Positions 17,861-26,787 of a stretch of DNA of 64,000 bases are shown piece by piece. This stretch comes from Paenibacillus sp. FSL M7-0420 (GTDB taxonomy: Bacteria > Bacillota > Bacilli > Paenibacillales > Paenibacillaceae), in contig NZ_JBBOCJ010000001.1 in NCBI RefSeq assembly GCF_038002345.1, positions 4,836,001-4,900,000 of the forward strand, in the 5' to 3' direction. A program made the position numbers and the translations under genes. Position 1 is the stretch's first letter, and the number at the start of each line of letters is the position of its first letter. The notes under the pieces are model-generated. The model was not told the origin of the DNA. It saw only the letters and a list, made by a program, of their open reading frames with translations, and searched no databases.

Positions 17861-17985
17861 CCTTATTATGATTGATTACAGCAATAAGGTGCAGAGCCTG
17901 CGATTAGAAACGATAATATCTGTTTGGGCGATCAAGATTGTCCTGCCGCACCCCACGCAAAGTATCGCCCCGGATCAGGCTCTGC
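17861..17985 (-). promoter_or_regulatory. Attenuator-like nested hairpins upstream of the FusB-type gene
   Basis: Read on the minus strand: a 10-base arm GCAGAGCCTG (17985-17976) pairs perfectly with CAGGCTCTGC (17900-17891). Nested inside, GGGCGAT (17970-17964) pairs with ATCGCCC (17932-17926). Downstream, CCTTATT (17889-17883) pairs with AATAAGG (17867-17861), which covers part of the AAGGGG ribosome site of the FusB-type gene. The first arm lies in the last codons of a 15-residue leader peptide. The set resembles translational attenuators of ribosome-targeting resistance genes; the mechanism is inferred. Confidence 0.65.
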
Positions 17986-18022
17986 ATGAGGACTCCCTAG
18001 CTAATGAGCAATTCGTTGCCAT
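17975..18022 (-). CDS. Leader peptide of the FusB-type gene (15 residues)
   Basis: ATG 18022 has AGGGGG at 18031-18036 (8-base spacing) and encodes MATNCSLARESSCRA, ending in TGA inside the first arm of the attenuator stem. A promoter lies 33 bases upstream. Translation of these codons would open the stem, as expected for an antibiotic-sensing leader. It is too short for standard gene calling, and no homology is claimed. Confidence 0.6.
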   Translation of the reverse strand: MATNCSLARESSCRA

Positions 18023-18054
18023 CCGTGTAACCCCCTATCAACTAACCTGACAAA

Positions 18055-18083
18055 AGTATAGCAGGAAATTACGGACGGAACAA
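18055..18083 (-). promoter_or_regulatory. Sigma-A-like promoter of the leader peptide/FusB-type gene
   Basis: On the minus strand: TTGTTC (18083-18078), a 17-base spacer, TATACT (18060-18055). It predicts a transcript starting near 18048, just ahead of the leader peptide ribosome site. Confidence 0.65.
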
Positions 18084-18142
18084 TTCCAATAGTGTACACA
18101 GCAGAGTGCCTGAAGGGATGACGGCGGCATGGCGTAGCTATT

Positions 18143-19477
18143 TTATAGCAGGAGTGTATTAAAAGATTCCGCATCCAGCTCCAGCTTGTAATGCGTGCCG
18201 TCATTCGAGAGGGTAACCGTCCGCGATTCCTTGAACGGATTGGCAATGACGAGAACCCGTCTGCCCTCCGGCGTCTCGAAGGCGACTGCATTTCCGGTCC
18301 ATTTGCCCTTGAGTCCGATTCTGCTGGAGCCGGGACCCACGAAATGGGCGAAATGCTTCATGACATAGAACTCGGGATTATGCACTGCCTGAACGCCGCC
18401 CGGGTCTACAGTAATCATAGAGTTCTGTTCCCATCCCCACGTACTGCGCCCCTTAGGCAGCAACACCATATTCCAGTAGATATACGCGTTCACGCCGTTA
18501 GTGAAATAATGCTGATACAGGTTGAATACATATTTGGCATAGAACCAGGTATTCTCCCCGTCCCCGCACTCATTCTCCGTCTGCATATAACGCAGTTCAG
18601 GATAGGCCTGTACCGTACGCTGGATGCCGTATTTACCTACCCACTGGTATCCGACTCCCTTCACATACTTATAAGCTTCAGGATCACTTAATACCGTATG
18701 GGCATAGGCATCGAAGCTGCTGTCCTTCTTCTTCATCCACTCATCCCAAGGCTCCGGCGCGTTGATCGTGCCCAGCCAGATCTCCGTACCCAGTCCATGC
18801 TGTTCAAAAGCCGGCCCCAGATAATCACGGATGAATTCACGGAGTTGTTCGCCCGTCCACACGCAGGAAGGGAATTTCTGATCGGCCACCACCTCGTTCT
18901 GCACATGCACCTGATGTATAGTAATCCCCTCTTCGGCATACGCCTGGACGAACTTCACGAAGTATAGCGCATAGGCCTCCAGAATATCCTTCTCCCAGCG
19001 CAAGGTGCCGTAATTGTAGGCGCGCGGGAATTTCATCCACGTGGGCGGACTCCAGGGGGAGGCGAATAATTTCAGCTCCGGGTTCAGCTTGAGAGCTTCG
19101 CGGATATAGGGGATCAGATACTTGCGGTCCCGCGCGATGGAGAAATGCTCCATGGCGTAATCGCCGTCGGTCTCATTCAGGCTGTACCATTCCAGGGCAT
19201 AGTCGCTGGCCCCGATCGGCAGGCGGCAAATGCTGAACCGCTGATCCCCTTCCGGGTGAAACAGCGAATGCAGTACAGCGCTTCGGTCTTCATCCGCGAG
19301 GAGGTTCAGCGCCTCGAACCCCAGCTCATTGAAGCATCCGCCGAACCCTTCGATATTCTGATGCAATTGTCCGGTGAACGCCAGATCCACTGCTTCTGCA
19401 GTGGTGGCTTCCAGGGGATGGGATACCCAAGGCTCATTTTCTGTACTCGATATCCATACTTGTCCTGTAACGTCCAC
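18143..19477 (-). CDS. Glycoside hydrolase family 30 enzyme
   Basis: A 444-residue enzyme with the GH30 barrel pattern: FEGFGG-like start (NIEGFGGCFNE, 41-51), SPWSPPTWMK (140-149), the acid/base Glu195 in HVQNEVV and the nucleophile Glu301 in MQTENECG. There is no signal peptide, so it should act in the cytoplasm on imported oligosaccharides. It starts at GTG 19477 with GGAGG 7 bases upstream. It is the last gene of the importer-GH42-GH30 operon. GH30 covers beta-glucosylceramidase, beta-1,6-glucanase, beta-xylosidase and galactanase-like activities; the exact linkage is not readable, though the GH42 neighbour favours galactose-containing substrates. Confidence 0.9.
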   Translation of the reverse strand: MDVTGQVWISSTENEPWVSHPLEATTAEAVDLAFTGQLHQNIEGFGGCFNELGFEALNLLADEDRSAVLHSLFHPEGDQRFSICRLPIGASDYALEWYSLNETDGDYAMEHFSIARDRKYLIPYIREALKLNPELKLFASPWSPPTWMKFPRAYNYGTLRWEKDILEAYALYFVKFVQAYAEEGITIHQVHVQNEVVADQKFPSCVWTGEQLREFIRDYLGPAFEQHGLGTEIWLGTINAPEPWDEWMKKKDSSFDAYAHTVLSDPEAYKYVKGVGYQWVGKYGIQRTVQAYPELRYMQTENECGDGENTWFYAKYVFNLYQHYFTNGVNAYIYWNMVLLPKGRSTWGWEQNSMITVDPGGVQAVHNPEFYVMKHFAHFVGPGSSRIGLKGKWTGNAVAFETPEGRRVLVIANPFKESRTVTLSNDGTHYKLELDAESFNTLLL

Positions 19478-19501
19478 GCTTCTGCCTCCTAATGCTATTA
19501 G

Positions 19502-21505
19502 TTAACTAATAATCATAACGCCCCAAGCATCAAGCGTCAGTTCTTCATCCTGCGCCACCGCATTGCCGGACAACAGCTCCTGACCGGCCTCACGCGGATA
19601 TTGGAAGCTGAGCGGCTGGGCTGAGTAGTTATAGTAGTAGCGGATGGTGCTTCCCTGGCGGTTCACACCGGACTTCACGATGAGCGGGAACGACAGCTGC
19701 TGGTCCGCTCCCCATAATCCGGCCGTTTGGAGCGTATCGCGCAGGATCTCCGCAAGTGCGGCAGGTCCGGTCATGCAGCCGATGTAGGTGGCTGTTCCTT
19801 CGCCGAAGGTATTTCTGGTGACCGCCGCATATTCGCCCCACTGGGGATGATCATAGCTGGCCAGCACCTCCGCTGAACCGGGAACAATCATCTCCATCCA
19901 GGTGCGGACGGTGTGAACGCCTGCTTCGGCTCCCTCAGGGAACAGCTTGCCGGTAAGTCCCGTAACCGCATTCGGTGTGGCAAAATGACTGTAAGCAATC
20001 CCGCAGGCCTCATGAATGATCCCGGGTTGTGCGGTATGACGAACCTTCACCTGTTCATCGGTGAACCCGCTCTTGAAGGAATAGACTACATGGCCGCCGC
20101 TGCGGACGTAGTCATTCAACTGCTGCAGCGCTTCATCGGAGACGGCGTATAACGCAGGAACCACGACCAGCTCATACTCGCTTAGGCGCGGGCTGCCCGG
20201 CTGGATGAAATCGCAGGCGATGTTCATTTTATATAATTCATCGTACATCCAGCGGACCACATCGTTGTAGTTGAGACCGCCGGGAAGCTTGAACCAGTCG
20301 ATCGCCGACAGCGCCTCATTGCTGACCATAACAGCCACCTTACTGGTCTTCTTCAGTCCGATCAGCTGGTCGCTTAACCGCTTGAAGTCCGCGCCGATAG
20401 TCATAGCTTCCTTATATACCGGGTTAGGCAGGAAGTCATGGCTGAGCAGCCCCTTCCAGTAGGTCTCGAAGGAGTTATGAATCGAATGCCAATGCCAGTA
20501 AGCGACCATCGAAGCACCTGAGCCCAGATGGCTGAATGCCAGCTGCCGCAGCTGGCCGGGATACGGCGTCCACTCCGGGAACGCCTGTGCCTGCGTCTCC
20601 AGCACGAAGTAATTATCCTGCTTCAGCGAGCGGATCAGATCTCCCCCGAAGGCAATCTCGGCACCGGTCAGCTGGTCCTGGGAGGGATGATAAATATCTG
20701 TACCGGCAATGTCAAAAGGCTGCGAAGCCGCAAAATGATCCACCGAAGGCTGAACACCGAAGGAATGGCCCCGCCACTCGAAATCGAAGTTATGCGTGGT
20801 GAACTGCCCCGGCTGCTTATACTCATTCACAATTCCGACCTGCCACGCCAGGAACTCATTCACCAGCCCCCGCTGGAACCGGGCGAATTCCGCCCCCAGA
20901 CTGCCGTTAATCGTCCCAACCATGGACGGGAAGTCCTCCCAGCTGTCGATCCGGTTACTCCAGTAATCCAGACCGAACTGGTGGTTGATGGCTTCGAGCG
21001 TTCCATAAGTCTCCCTCATGTATTTGACGAATCTAAGCTGGACGTTCGGCCCGACCGTCTCATAATGCTTGGTCTCATTATCGATCTGGTAGCCGATCAC
21101 CGCCGGATGCTTATGTACCACAGCCATCAGCTTGCGGATGATACGCTCCGAGTAGAACAGATACGCCGGACTGGTGATATCCATAATCTGTCTGGCACCA
21201 TATTTGCCTTCCCCGTTCACGGTGACCGCCAGCACCTCCGGGTGCTCCTTGACCATCCAGGCCGGAACCGCATAGGTAGGTGTTCCTACAATGACATGAA
21301 TTCCGGCCTCATGCATCGCATCCAGCACTCTACGTACAGAGGAGAAGTCGAATACCCCGTTCTGCGGCTCATGTGTGCTCCAGGTGGATTCGGCAATCCG
21401 GACGGTATTAATGCCCGCATCCTTCATCATTTGGATGTCCTGCGCAAGACGGTCATAAGGCATGTATTCATCATAATAAGCAACGCCGTATAACAAGTGA
21501 TCCAT
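19502..21505 (-). CDS. Beta-galactosidase, GH42
   Basis: A 667-residue enzyme starting at ATG 21505, with AGGAGG upstream. The acid/base Glu144 is in the GH42 hallmark YQIDNETKHY, and the nucleophile Glu303 is in FVLETQAQAFPEW. The middle third is the trimerisation domain with KVAVMVSNEA and the end is a small beta domain. There is no signal peptide, so it is intracellular. Of the two glycosidases in the operon it lies first, 66 bases after the second permease gene. It should release terminal galactose from oligosaccharides brought in by the importer. Confidence 0.94.
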   Translation of the reverse strand: MDHLLYGVAYYDEYMPYDRLAQDIQMMKDAGINTVRIAESTWSTHEPQNGVFDFSSVRRVLDAMHEAGIHVIVGTPTYAVPAWMVKEHPEVLAVTVNGEGKYGARQIMDITSPAYLFYSERIIRKLMAVVHKHPAVIGYQIDNETKHYETVGPNVQLRFVKYMRETYGTLEAINHQFGLDYWSNRIDSWEDFPSMVGTINGSLGAEFARFQRGLVNEFLAWQVGIVNEYKQPGQFTTHNFDFEWRGHSFGVQPSVDHFAASQPFDIAGTDIYHPSQDQLTGAEIAFGGDLIRSLKQDNYFVLETQAQAFPEWTPYPGQLRQLAFSHLGSGASMVAYWHWHSIHNSFETYWKGLLSHDFLPNPVYKEAMTIGADFKRLSDQLIGLKKTSKVAVMVSNEALSAIDWFKLPGGLNYNDVVRWMYDELYKMNIACDFIQPGSPRLSEYELVVVPALYAVSDEALQQLNDYVRSGGHVVYSFKSGFTDEQVKVRHTAQPGIIHEACGIAYSHFATPNAVTGLTGKLFPEGAEAGVHTVRTWMEMIVPGSAEVLASYDHPQWGEYAAVTRNTFGEGTATYIGCMTGPAALAEILRDTLQTAGLWGADQQLSFPLIVKSGVNRQGSTIRYYYNYSAQPLSFQYPREAGQELLSGNAVAQDEELTLDAWGVMIIS

Positions 21506-21570
21506 TATAGTCCTCCTGAAAGTTTTGATAGCATACGCTAAGAGTTTTGATAGCATTTTACACGATAAGT

Positions 21571-22395
21571 TTAGCCTTTTACCGCGCCCGCTGTCACGCC
21601 CTTGGTAATCTGTTCGTTGAAGATGGCATAGATAACAATGGCCGGGATCGATGTCAGCACCATGACCGCAAATTGTGAGCCGTAGTCTGAGGAATACTGG
21701 CCGGCGAAGTTCATGACCGAGAAGGGCAGCGTCTTCAGCGCATCCTTGCTGAGGAAGGTCGATGCCATAATGAATTCATTCCAGCAGTTCAGGAACGTTG
21801 TAACGATAACCGTCACCAGCGCAGGCGCGGTAAGCGGCGCGATGATCTGGAAGACAATCCGGTAAATGTTCGCGCCGTCTACTACCGCGGACTCTTCCAT
21901 TGCTTTTGGAATGCTCCTCATGAAGCCGGTCAGGATGAAGGTCCCCAGCGGCACAGACACTGCGGTGTATGGCAGAATCAGCCCCAGATAGGAATTCGTC
22001 AAGCCCAGCGCCTTGAAGATGGCGAAGTTAGGCAGCAGGGTCGCATGAATCGGAATCATAATCCCCAGCAGGATAATGGTGAAGAAGACAGGGCGCAGCT
22101 TCCACTGCATACGGGTGAAGGCATAGCCGAGGGTAAGGGACAGAATCACCGTTAACAGAATAGTTACTGAGGTCACGAAGGCACTGTTAATGAAGTAGCG
22201 CAGGAATTTGCCGTCTACCCAGGCGTTAATGTAGTTCTGCCATTGGGGGTCACTCGGCCATTTCAGGACGCTGGAGGAGTAGAACTCATTGCTGCTGAGG
22301 AATGAGAAATCTACCAGCCAGATGAGCGGGAACAGCTGGACCAGGGCGACGATCAGGAAGAACACCCATAGTATGGTTTTTGTACTTTTTGTCAT
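21571..22395 (-). CDS. Carbohydrate ABC transporter permease, MalG/UgpE type
   Basis: A 274-residue permease with six hydrophobic segments and the EAA loop (MEESAVVDGANIYRIV). It ends in GVTAGAVKG, the conserved tail of this group that also closes the permease at 41996. It is separated by 12 bases from the partner permease upstream and is probably the second channel subunit of the galactoside importer. No ATPase gene is present in the operon. Confidence 0.93.
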   Translation of the reverse strand: MTKSTKTILWVFFLIVALVQLFPLIWLVDFSFLSSNEFYSSSVLKWPSDPQWQNYINAWVDGKFLRYFINSAFVTSVTILLTVILSLTLGYAFTRMQWKLRPVFFTIILLGIMIPIHATLLPNFAIFKALGLTNSYLGLILPYTAVSVPLGTFILTGFMRSIPKAMEESAVVDGANIYRIVFQIIAPLTAPALVTVIVTTFLNCWNEFIMASTFLSKDALKTLPFSVMNFAGQYSSDYGSQFAVMVLTSIPAIVIYAIFNEQITKGVTAGAVKG

Positions 22396-22407
22396 GGTGA
22401 GTCCTCC

Positions 22408-23298
22408 TTAGAATTCCGTCGCATCACTGCGGGTCAGTTTGTTGCTGAGATAGGTGGCAAGCAGGCAGACAATGATGAACAGAATCGAGATGGCGTTGGC
22501 ATAACCATATTGGCTTGCCGAGAACGCCTTGTTATAGAGATACACGGCCAGGAATTGGGTGGAATCGCCGGGACCGCCGTTGGTGGTCAGGAACACCGTT
22601 TCCATCTGTTTCAAGGCGGTAATCATAGCCAAAGTAATCTGCACCGTAATAACCGGTGACAGCAGCGGAACGGTAATCCGCCAGTGCAATCGGAAGCCGG
22701 AGGCTCCGTCCAGTGAAGCGGCTTCATACATATCATCGGGAATGCCTTTGAGTCCTGCATAATAGAACAGCAATCCCCAGCCGAAGCCGGCCCAGATCAG
22801 GATGAACAGCATGGAGATCAGCGCGGTGCTGCTATCCCCCAGCCAAGCGTGCTTAAGGAAGCCGAGTCCCAGAGAATCCAGCATTTTGTTGAAGGCCCCG
22901 AAGGTCGGGTCCAGCAGGGACAGCCACATTTTCGAGATGACGACTACAGATATTACGCATGGGATGAAGAAAATCGTTCTAAACCACTTCTCTGCTTTCC
23001 CGCCCAGACGGTCCAGCATAATGGCAAAAAAGATGGCAATCGGATGTTGGATCAGGATAAAGCCCAAACCGAGCAACACGGCATTTCTAAGCGCCAGCCA
23101 GAACCGTGAATCGTGAAACAGCAGCTCTGTATAGTTGGCGAATCCGATGAATGCCGAGGGCGTTCCTGGAGACAAAGTGTCTCTGAACGAGTAATAGGCG
23201 CTGAGTACAATCGGTACAAGAAAGGTTAGGGCGAACAGGAGAATCCCCGGAAAGACGAACAGAAAGATTGCCATTTTGTTGTTGAATACTTTTTGCAT
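22408..23298 (-). CDS. Carbohydrate ABC transporter permease, MalF/UgpA type
   Basis: A 296-residue permease with six hydrophobic segments and the EAA loop YEAASLDGASGFRLHW. TTNGGPGDST near the C-terminus is typical of UgpA-type subunits. It lies 85 bases after the lipoprotein gene; this gap may hold weak structure that lowers permease relative to binding-protein expression, but no clear terminator was seen there. It is the first channel subunit of the importer. Confidence 0.93.
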   Translation of the reverse strand: MQKVFNNKMAIFLFVFPGILLFALTFLVPIVLSAYYSFRDTLSPGTPSAFIGFANYTELLFHDSRFWLALRNAVLLGLGFILIQHPIAIFFAIMLDRLGGKAEKWFRTIFFIPCVISVVVISKMWLSLLDPTFGAFNKMLDSLGLGFLKHAWLGDSSTALISMLFILIWAGFGWGLLFYYAGLKGIPDDMYEAASLDGASGFRLHWRITVPLLSPVITVQITLAMITALKQMETVFLTTNGGPGDSTQFLAVYLYNKAFSASQYGYANAISILFIIVCLLATYLSNKLTRSDATEF

Positions 23299-23383
23299 GG
23301 AACTCCAACTCCATCCTTAAGATTAGAGAGGGGCAAGAATGCCTCCCGCCCCGTCTCCTTTCACTCTCTATAGTGGTGATCTG

Positions 23384-24736
23384 TTATTGTGTTTCCGCAG
23401 CCTTCTGAAGATCGGCCAGCAGCTGCTGCGGCGTTGATCCGCCGGCGAAGAACTTGCCGAAGGCATTCTGTGCATCATCCTTGAACTTAGGCGTGCCGGA
23501 GTCGAGGGCGATGGAGCCCGCTGTGCTTGTTGCACCGGTCAGAACCTCGGTCAATTGTTTCTGCAGCTCGCTCTCTTTGCCGGACAGCTCATACTTCTGT
23601 GCCGGTACAGCTGCTCCGGTATCCCACACAATCTTGGCCCATTGATCGGCGGACATCATATAGTCGAAGAACTTCTTGGCTTCTTCAGGATGCTTCGAGC
23701 TGCTGACCAGCGAGTATCCGCCGCCGTTCCAGGCCAGAAGATCGGTGTCCTTGCCTTTGCCGCCTTCGACAACCGGGAATTTCAGTACATTCACATTGTT
23801 GCGGAAGTCTTCCGGCAGCTTGTCATTCGTTGCCATCCCTGCTTCCCACGAGCCCATGTACCACATGGCTGCACGGCCCTGAGTGAACAGGTTCTGCGAT
23901 GCGCCGTAATCTGCTGTCATGAACGATTCCTGGAACAGCTTGGTGTCTCTGGCCTGGGCCAGCAGCTCAGCAGCCTTCGTGAAGTTCTCATCGCCAGTGA
24001 AATTCTTCTTCTTCGCTACCGCATCCAGCATCAGGTTCTGATCGCCGGTGAGGCGTACGACAAGATCCTGGAAGAAGGCCGCGAAGCTCCACAGGTCCTT
24101 ACCGTTCATCGACATCGGCTCAATGCCTTTGGCGCGGAACTGCTTGCCCGCTTCCAGCAGCTCGGCATAGGTGGAAGGAATCTTGATGCCGTTGTCATCG
24201 AACAGCTTTTTGTTATAATAGATCACTTCATAGTCACTGTTGCGGGGCAAGCCGTAGAGCTTGTCGTTAAAGGTGAATGATTTGTACACGCCCGGCAGGA
24301 ATTTGTAAGTATCTCCTTCGTATTCCGCAGGGTTCAGCTCTTTCACATAGCCGGCTTGTACCAGCGTATTCAGCTCTGCTCCGCCGTGAACCATGGTCAC
24401 ATCCAGCGCTTCGTTGGAGGCCATGTACGCCTTCAGCTTGTTTTTGAACGGCTCCTCGGCGAGGGTTTCGATATCGATCTTGACATTGGGATTCGCTTTG
24501 ATATAGTTGTCGATTACCATTTGCTCTGCCAGACCCTGGCCCGATTTACGGTCGGGAAGGTTCGAGAACAGACGCAGCGTTACTTCCTTGTCCGCAGAGC
24601 CGGCTGTGCCGCCGTTCGTACCGCTGCCTGCATTATTGTTCTTGTCATTGCCGCCTCCGCATGCGCTGAGCACCGAGACTGCCGCAAGGGCCGTAACCAG
24701 CAGTATATTACGTGTGGATTTTGAATTCATAGCCAT
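23384..24736 (-). CDS. Extracellular sugar-binding lipoprotein (family 1)
   Basis: A 450-residue lipoprotein: signal peptide with lipobox LSAC near residue 26, a Gly/Asn-rich linker, then a family 1 solute-binding fold with sugar-site-like segments (SDYEVIYYNKKLF and MWYMGSWEAGMA). It is the first gene of the minus-strand operon and divergent from the kinase gene at 24928, which probably senses the same substrate. ATG 24736 has AGGGGG 7 bases upstream; a second ATG two codons later is possible. Confidence 0.92.
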   Translation of the reverse strand: MAMNSKSTRNILLVTALAAVSVLSACGGGNDKNNNAGSGTNGGTAGSADKEVTLRLFSNLPDRKSGQGLAEQMVIDNYIKANPNVKIDIETLAEEPFKNKLKAYMASNEALDVTMVHGGAELNTLVQAGYVKELNPAEYEGDTYKFLPGVYKSFTFNDKLYGLPRNSDYEVIYYNKKLFDDNGIKIPSTYAELLEAGKQFRAKGIEPMSMNGKDLWSFAAFFQDLVVRLTGDQNLMLDAVAKKKNFTGDENFTKAAELLAQARDTKLFQESFMTADYGASQNLFTQGRAAMWYMGSWEAGMATNDKLPEDFRNNVNVLKFPVVEGGKGKDTDLLAWNGGGYSLVSSSKHPEEAKKFFDYMMSADQWAKIVWDTGAAVPAQKYELSGKESELQKQLTEVLTGATSTAGSIALDSGTPKFKDDAQNAFGKFFAGGSTPQQLLADLQKAAETQ

Positions 24737-24927
24737 GTCATTTCCCCCTAATTGTTATGGATCGTGGGTTGCCTTCTTTGTTTCTGAACACATCGTACCA
24801 GAGCACCAGAGCCAGGGTCAGTAGAGAAAAAGAGAGTAAAGTTGAAAATTGTCGACTTCAATCGTCAGCTCCCTTGTGTATACCCGGCATTACGCATAAG
24901 ATAAAAAACAAAAAGGTTAGTGATCCT

Positions 24928-26736
24928 GTGCTGCGCTACTACTTGAATATGAACCTGCGATACAAGATAACCATACTGATCTTCCTGCTGATTACAGGGG
25001 TGGCCTGCACGCTGGGCGCTTACTCCTATAAGATCTCCAAGCAGCAGATTATCAATAAGGTGAGCAATTCCAACCAGAGTGTGCTCAAGCAGATTGACAG
25101 TAATCTCGCCCGTATGCAAAAGACGTTAGCCGACTGGGTCACCGTATTCAGCCTCGCTCCAGTCGTCCAGGACACTCTGAGGAGCAATACCCCGGATTCG
25201 GCGAAGATCGAGAACCAGCTCTATAACGGACCCACCGCGTCGATCATGAACCAGATGCTGGTGACCGGAAGCTTCGACTATCTGGCTCTGTATGGCAGCT
25301 TGTCCGAGCCGCTGTTTCAGGTCGCTACCGATGACAGCAGCGGTGCGTATAGTTTGAGCAAAATTACCTCAAATGATACTTATAAACAGACCGTTGCCTT
25401 AAACGGTGCCTCCTACTGGTTCCCGCTGACGGAAGAGAACAATGTATTCATTCAGAGCAACCGCAATGACAAGCTCGGCATGACCCGGATTATCCGCGAT
25501 ATTGTGAACGGGAACCGGATCGGCTTTGTATTCGTCGGCATTAATCTGGAGACCATCCGCCGAACCTATCTGACGAATCTGTATGACAAGGATCACGGCA
25601 TCCTCATTCTGAGTGAACATGGCGCACAGCTGCTGTCGGCAGGCAAAGAGACCTACAGCCCCGAAGCCGTAGACTTCGTGATGAAGCAGGCCAAGGCCGG
25701 CATTCTGTCCGGCAACACCATCGTCAGCCTGGAGGGCAAGGATACGCTGCTGAATTACAACATCAACGAGGATGGCTGGATCACTCTGTACAGTGTTCCA
25801 CTGCGTTCGCTGACCCAAGAGCTTAATTCCATCAAATCGGCAGTGCTCGTGATGGTATTAGCCAGCCTGGTGCTGAGTATTCCTCTGCTGATGTTCTTCT
25901 CCTCCTTCCTGACCGCGCCGATCAAGACGCTGCTGCTGTCCATGCGGCGCTTCCAGAACGGGCAGTTCGAGGAGAAGGTGGAGATCAAATATTGGGATGA
26001 GATCGGCCAGCTGAGCCGGGGCTACAATAATATGGTCGGCAACATCAAAGCGCTTGTGGACGATGCTTATCTGCTGAAGCTGAAGGAGCAGGAGGCAGAG
26101 CTGAAGGCACTGCAATCGCAGATCAACCCCCATTTTCTCTACAACATGCTCGACACGATCTTCTGGGAAGCGGAGGCGGCAGGACAGGACAAAATCAGCG
26201 AGATGGTGATCAACCTCTCCCGGCTCTTCCGGTTAAGTCTGAATCAGGGCAAGAGCTTCACCAGCGTAGCCAAGGAAAAAGAGCTGATCGAGCTGTATCT
26301 GTCGCTCCAGAAGATGCGGTTCCAGGAATCTCTGGAGTATGTGATCGACATTCCTGAGGAGCTGTACGCCTATGTCATCCTGAAGCTCAGCCTGCAGCCG
26401 TTCATTGAGAACGCGCTGATCCACGGCATTGAACGCAAGCGCGGCGGCGGACGGGTAAGCATCAGCGGACAGCGTACCGGAGATCAGCTGAGGTTCGTGA
26501 TTGAGGATAACGGGGGCGGAATGAGCAGTGATACGCTGCAAAAGATTCTTGCCATGCCTGACGAGACAGATGTGTATACTGCCCGGGATGTCGGCGGCTA
26601 TGCGGTGCAGAATGTACAGGCACGGCTGAAGCATTTTTATAAAGGTGACTATGCCTTGAACTATACCAGTGTCCCCGGAGAGGGAACTCGCGTGGAGATC
26701 GTAGTTCCGGTGATCGTAAATGACATGCAAGAATAA
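24928..26736 (+). CDS. YesM-type sensor histidine kinase
   Basis: A 602-residue kinase if started at GTG 24928, giving LRYYLNMNLRYKI before the first membrane segment (ITILIFLLITGVACTLGAYS). A longer open frame upstream reads poorly. An extracellular sensor domain follows (about 35-290), then a second membrane segment (VLVMVLASLVLSIPLLMFFS), a HAMP region, the phosphoacceptor motif SQINPHFLYN and an ATPase domain with ENALIHGIER and EDNGGGMS. It is divergent from the galactoside importer and followed by its regulator after 51 bases. The exact start is uncertain. Confidence 0.9.
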   Translation: MLRYYLNMNLRYKITILIFLLITGVACTLGAYSYKISKQQIINKVSNSNQSVLKQIDSNLARMQKTLADWVTVFSLAPVVQDTLRSNTPDSAKIENQLYNGPTASIMNQMLVTGSFDYLALYGSLSEPLFQVATDDSSGAYSLSKITSNDTYKQTVALNGASYWFPLTEENNVFIQSNRNDKLGMTRIIRDIVNGNRIGFVFVGINLETIRRTYLTNLYDKDHGILILSEHGAQLLSAGKETYSPEAVDFVMKQAKAGILSGNTIVSLEGKDTLLNYNINEDGWITLYSVPLRSLTQELNSIKSAVLVMVLASLVLSIPLLMFFSSFLTAPIKTLLLSMRRFQNGQFEEKVEIKYWDEIGQLSRGYNNMVGNIKALVDDAYLLKLKEQEAELKALQSQINPHFLYNMLDTIFWEAEAAGQDKISEMVINLSRLFRLSLNQGKSFTSVAKEKELIELYLSLQKMRFQESLEYVIDIPEELYAYVILKLSLQPFIENALIHGIERKRGGGRVSISGQRTGDQLRFVIEDNGGGMSSDTLQKILAMPDETDVYTARDVGGYAVQNVQARLKHFYKGDYALNYTSVPGEGTRVEIVVPVIVNDMQE

Positions 26737-26787
26737 AAGAAGCCGGGGCGAATAAACAATACGAATACAGATCGGAGGGGATGTCCC

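Noticed and set aside
17868..18050. 60-residue plus-strand frame in the FusB leader region
   Set aside because: Overlaps the promoter and hairpins of the minus-strand leader and has no ribosome site.
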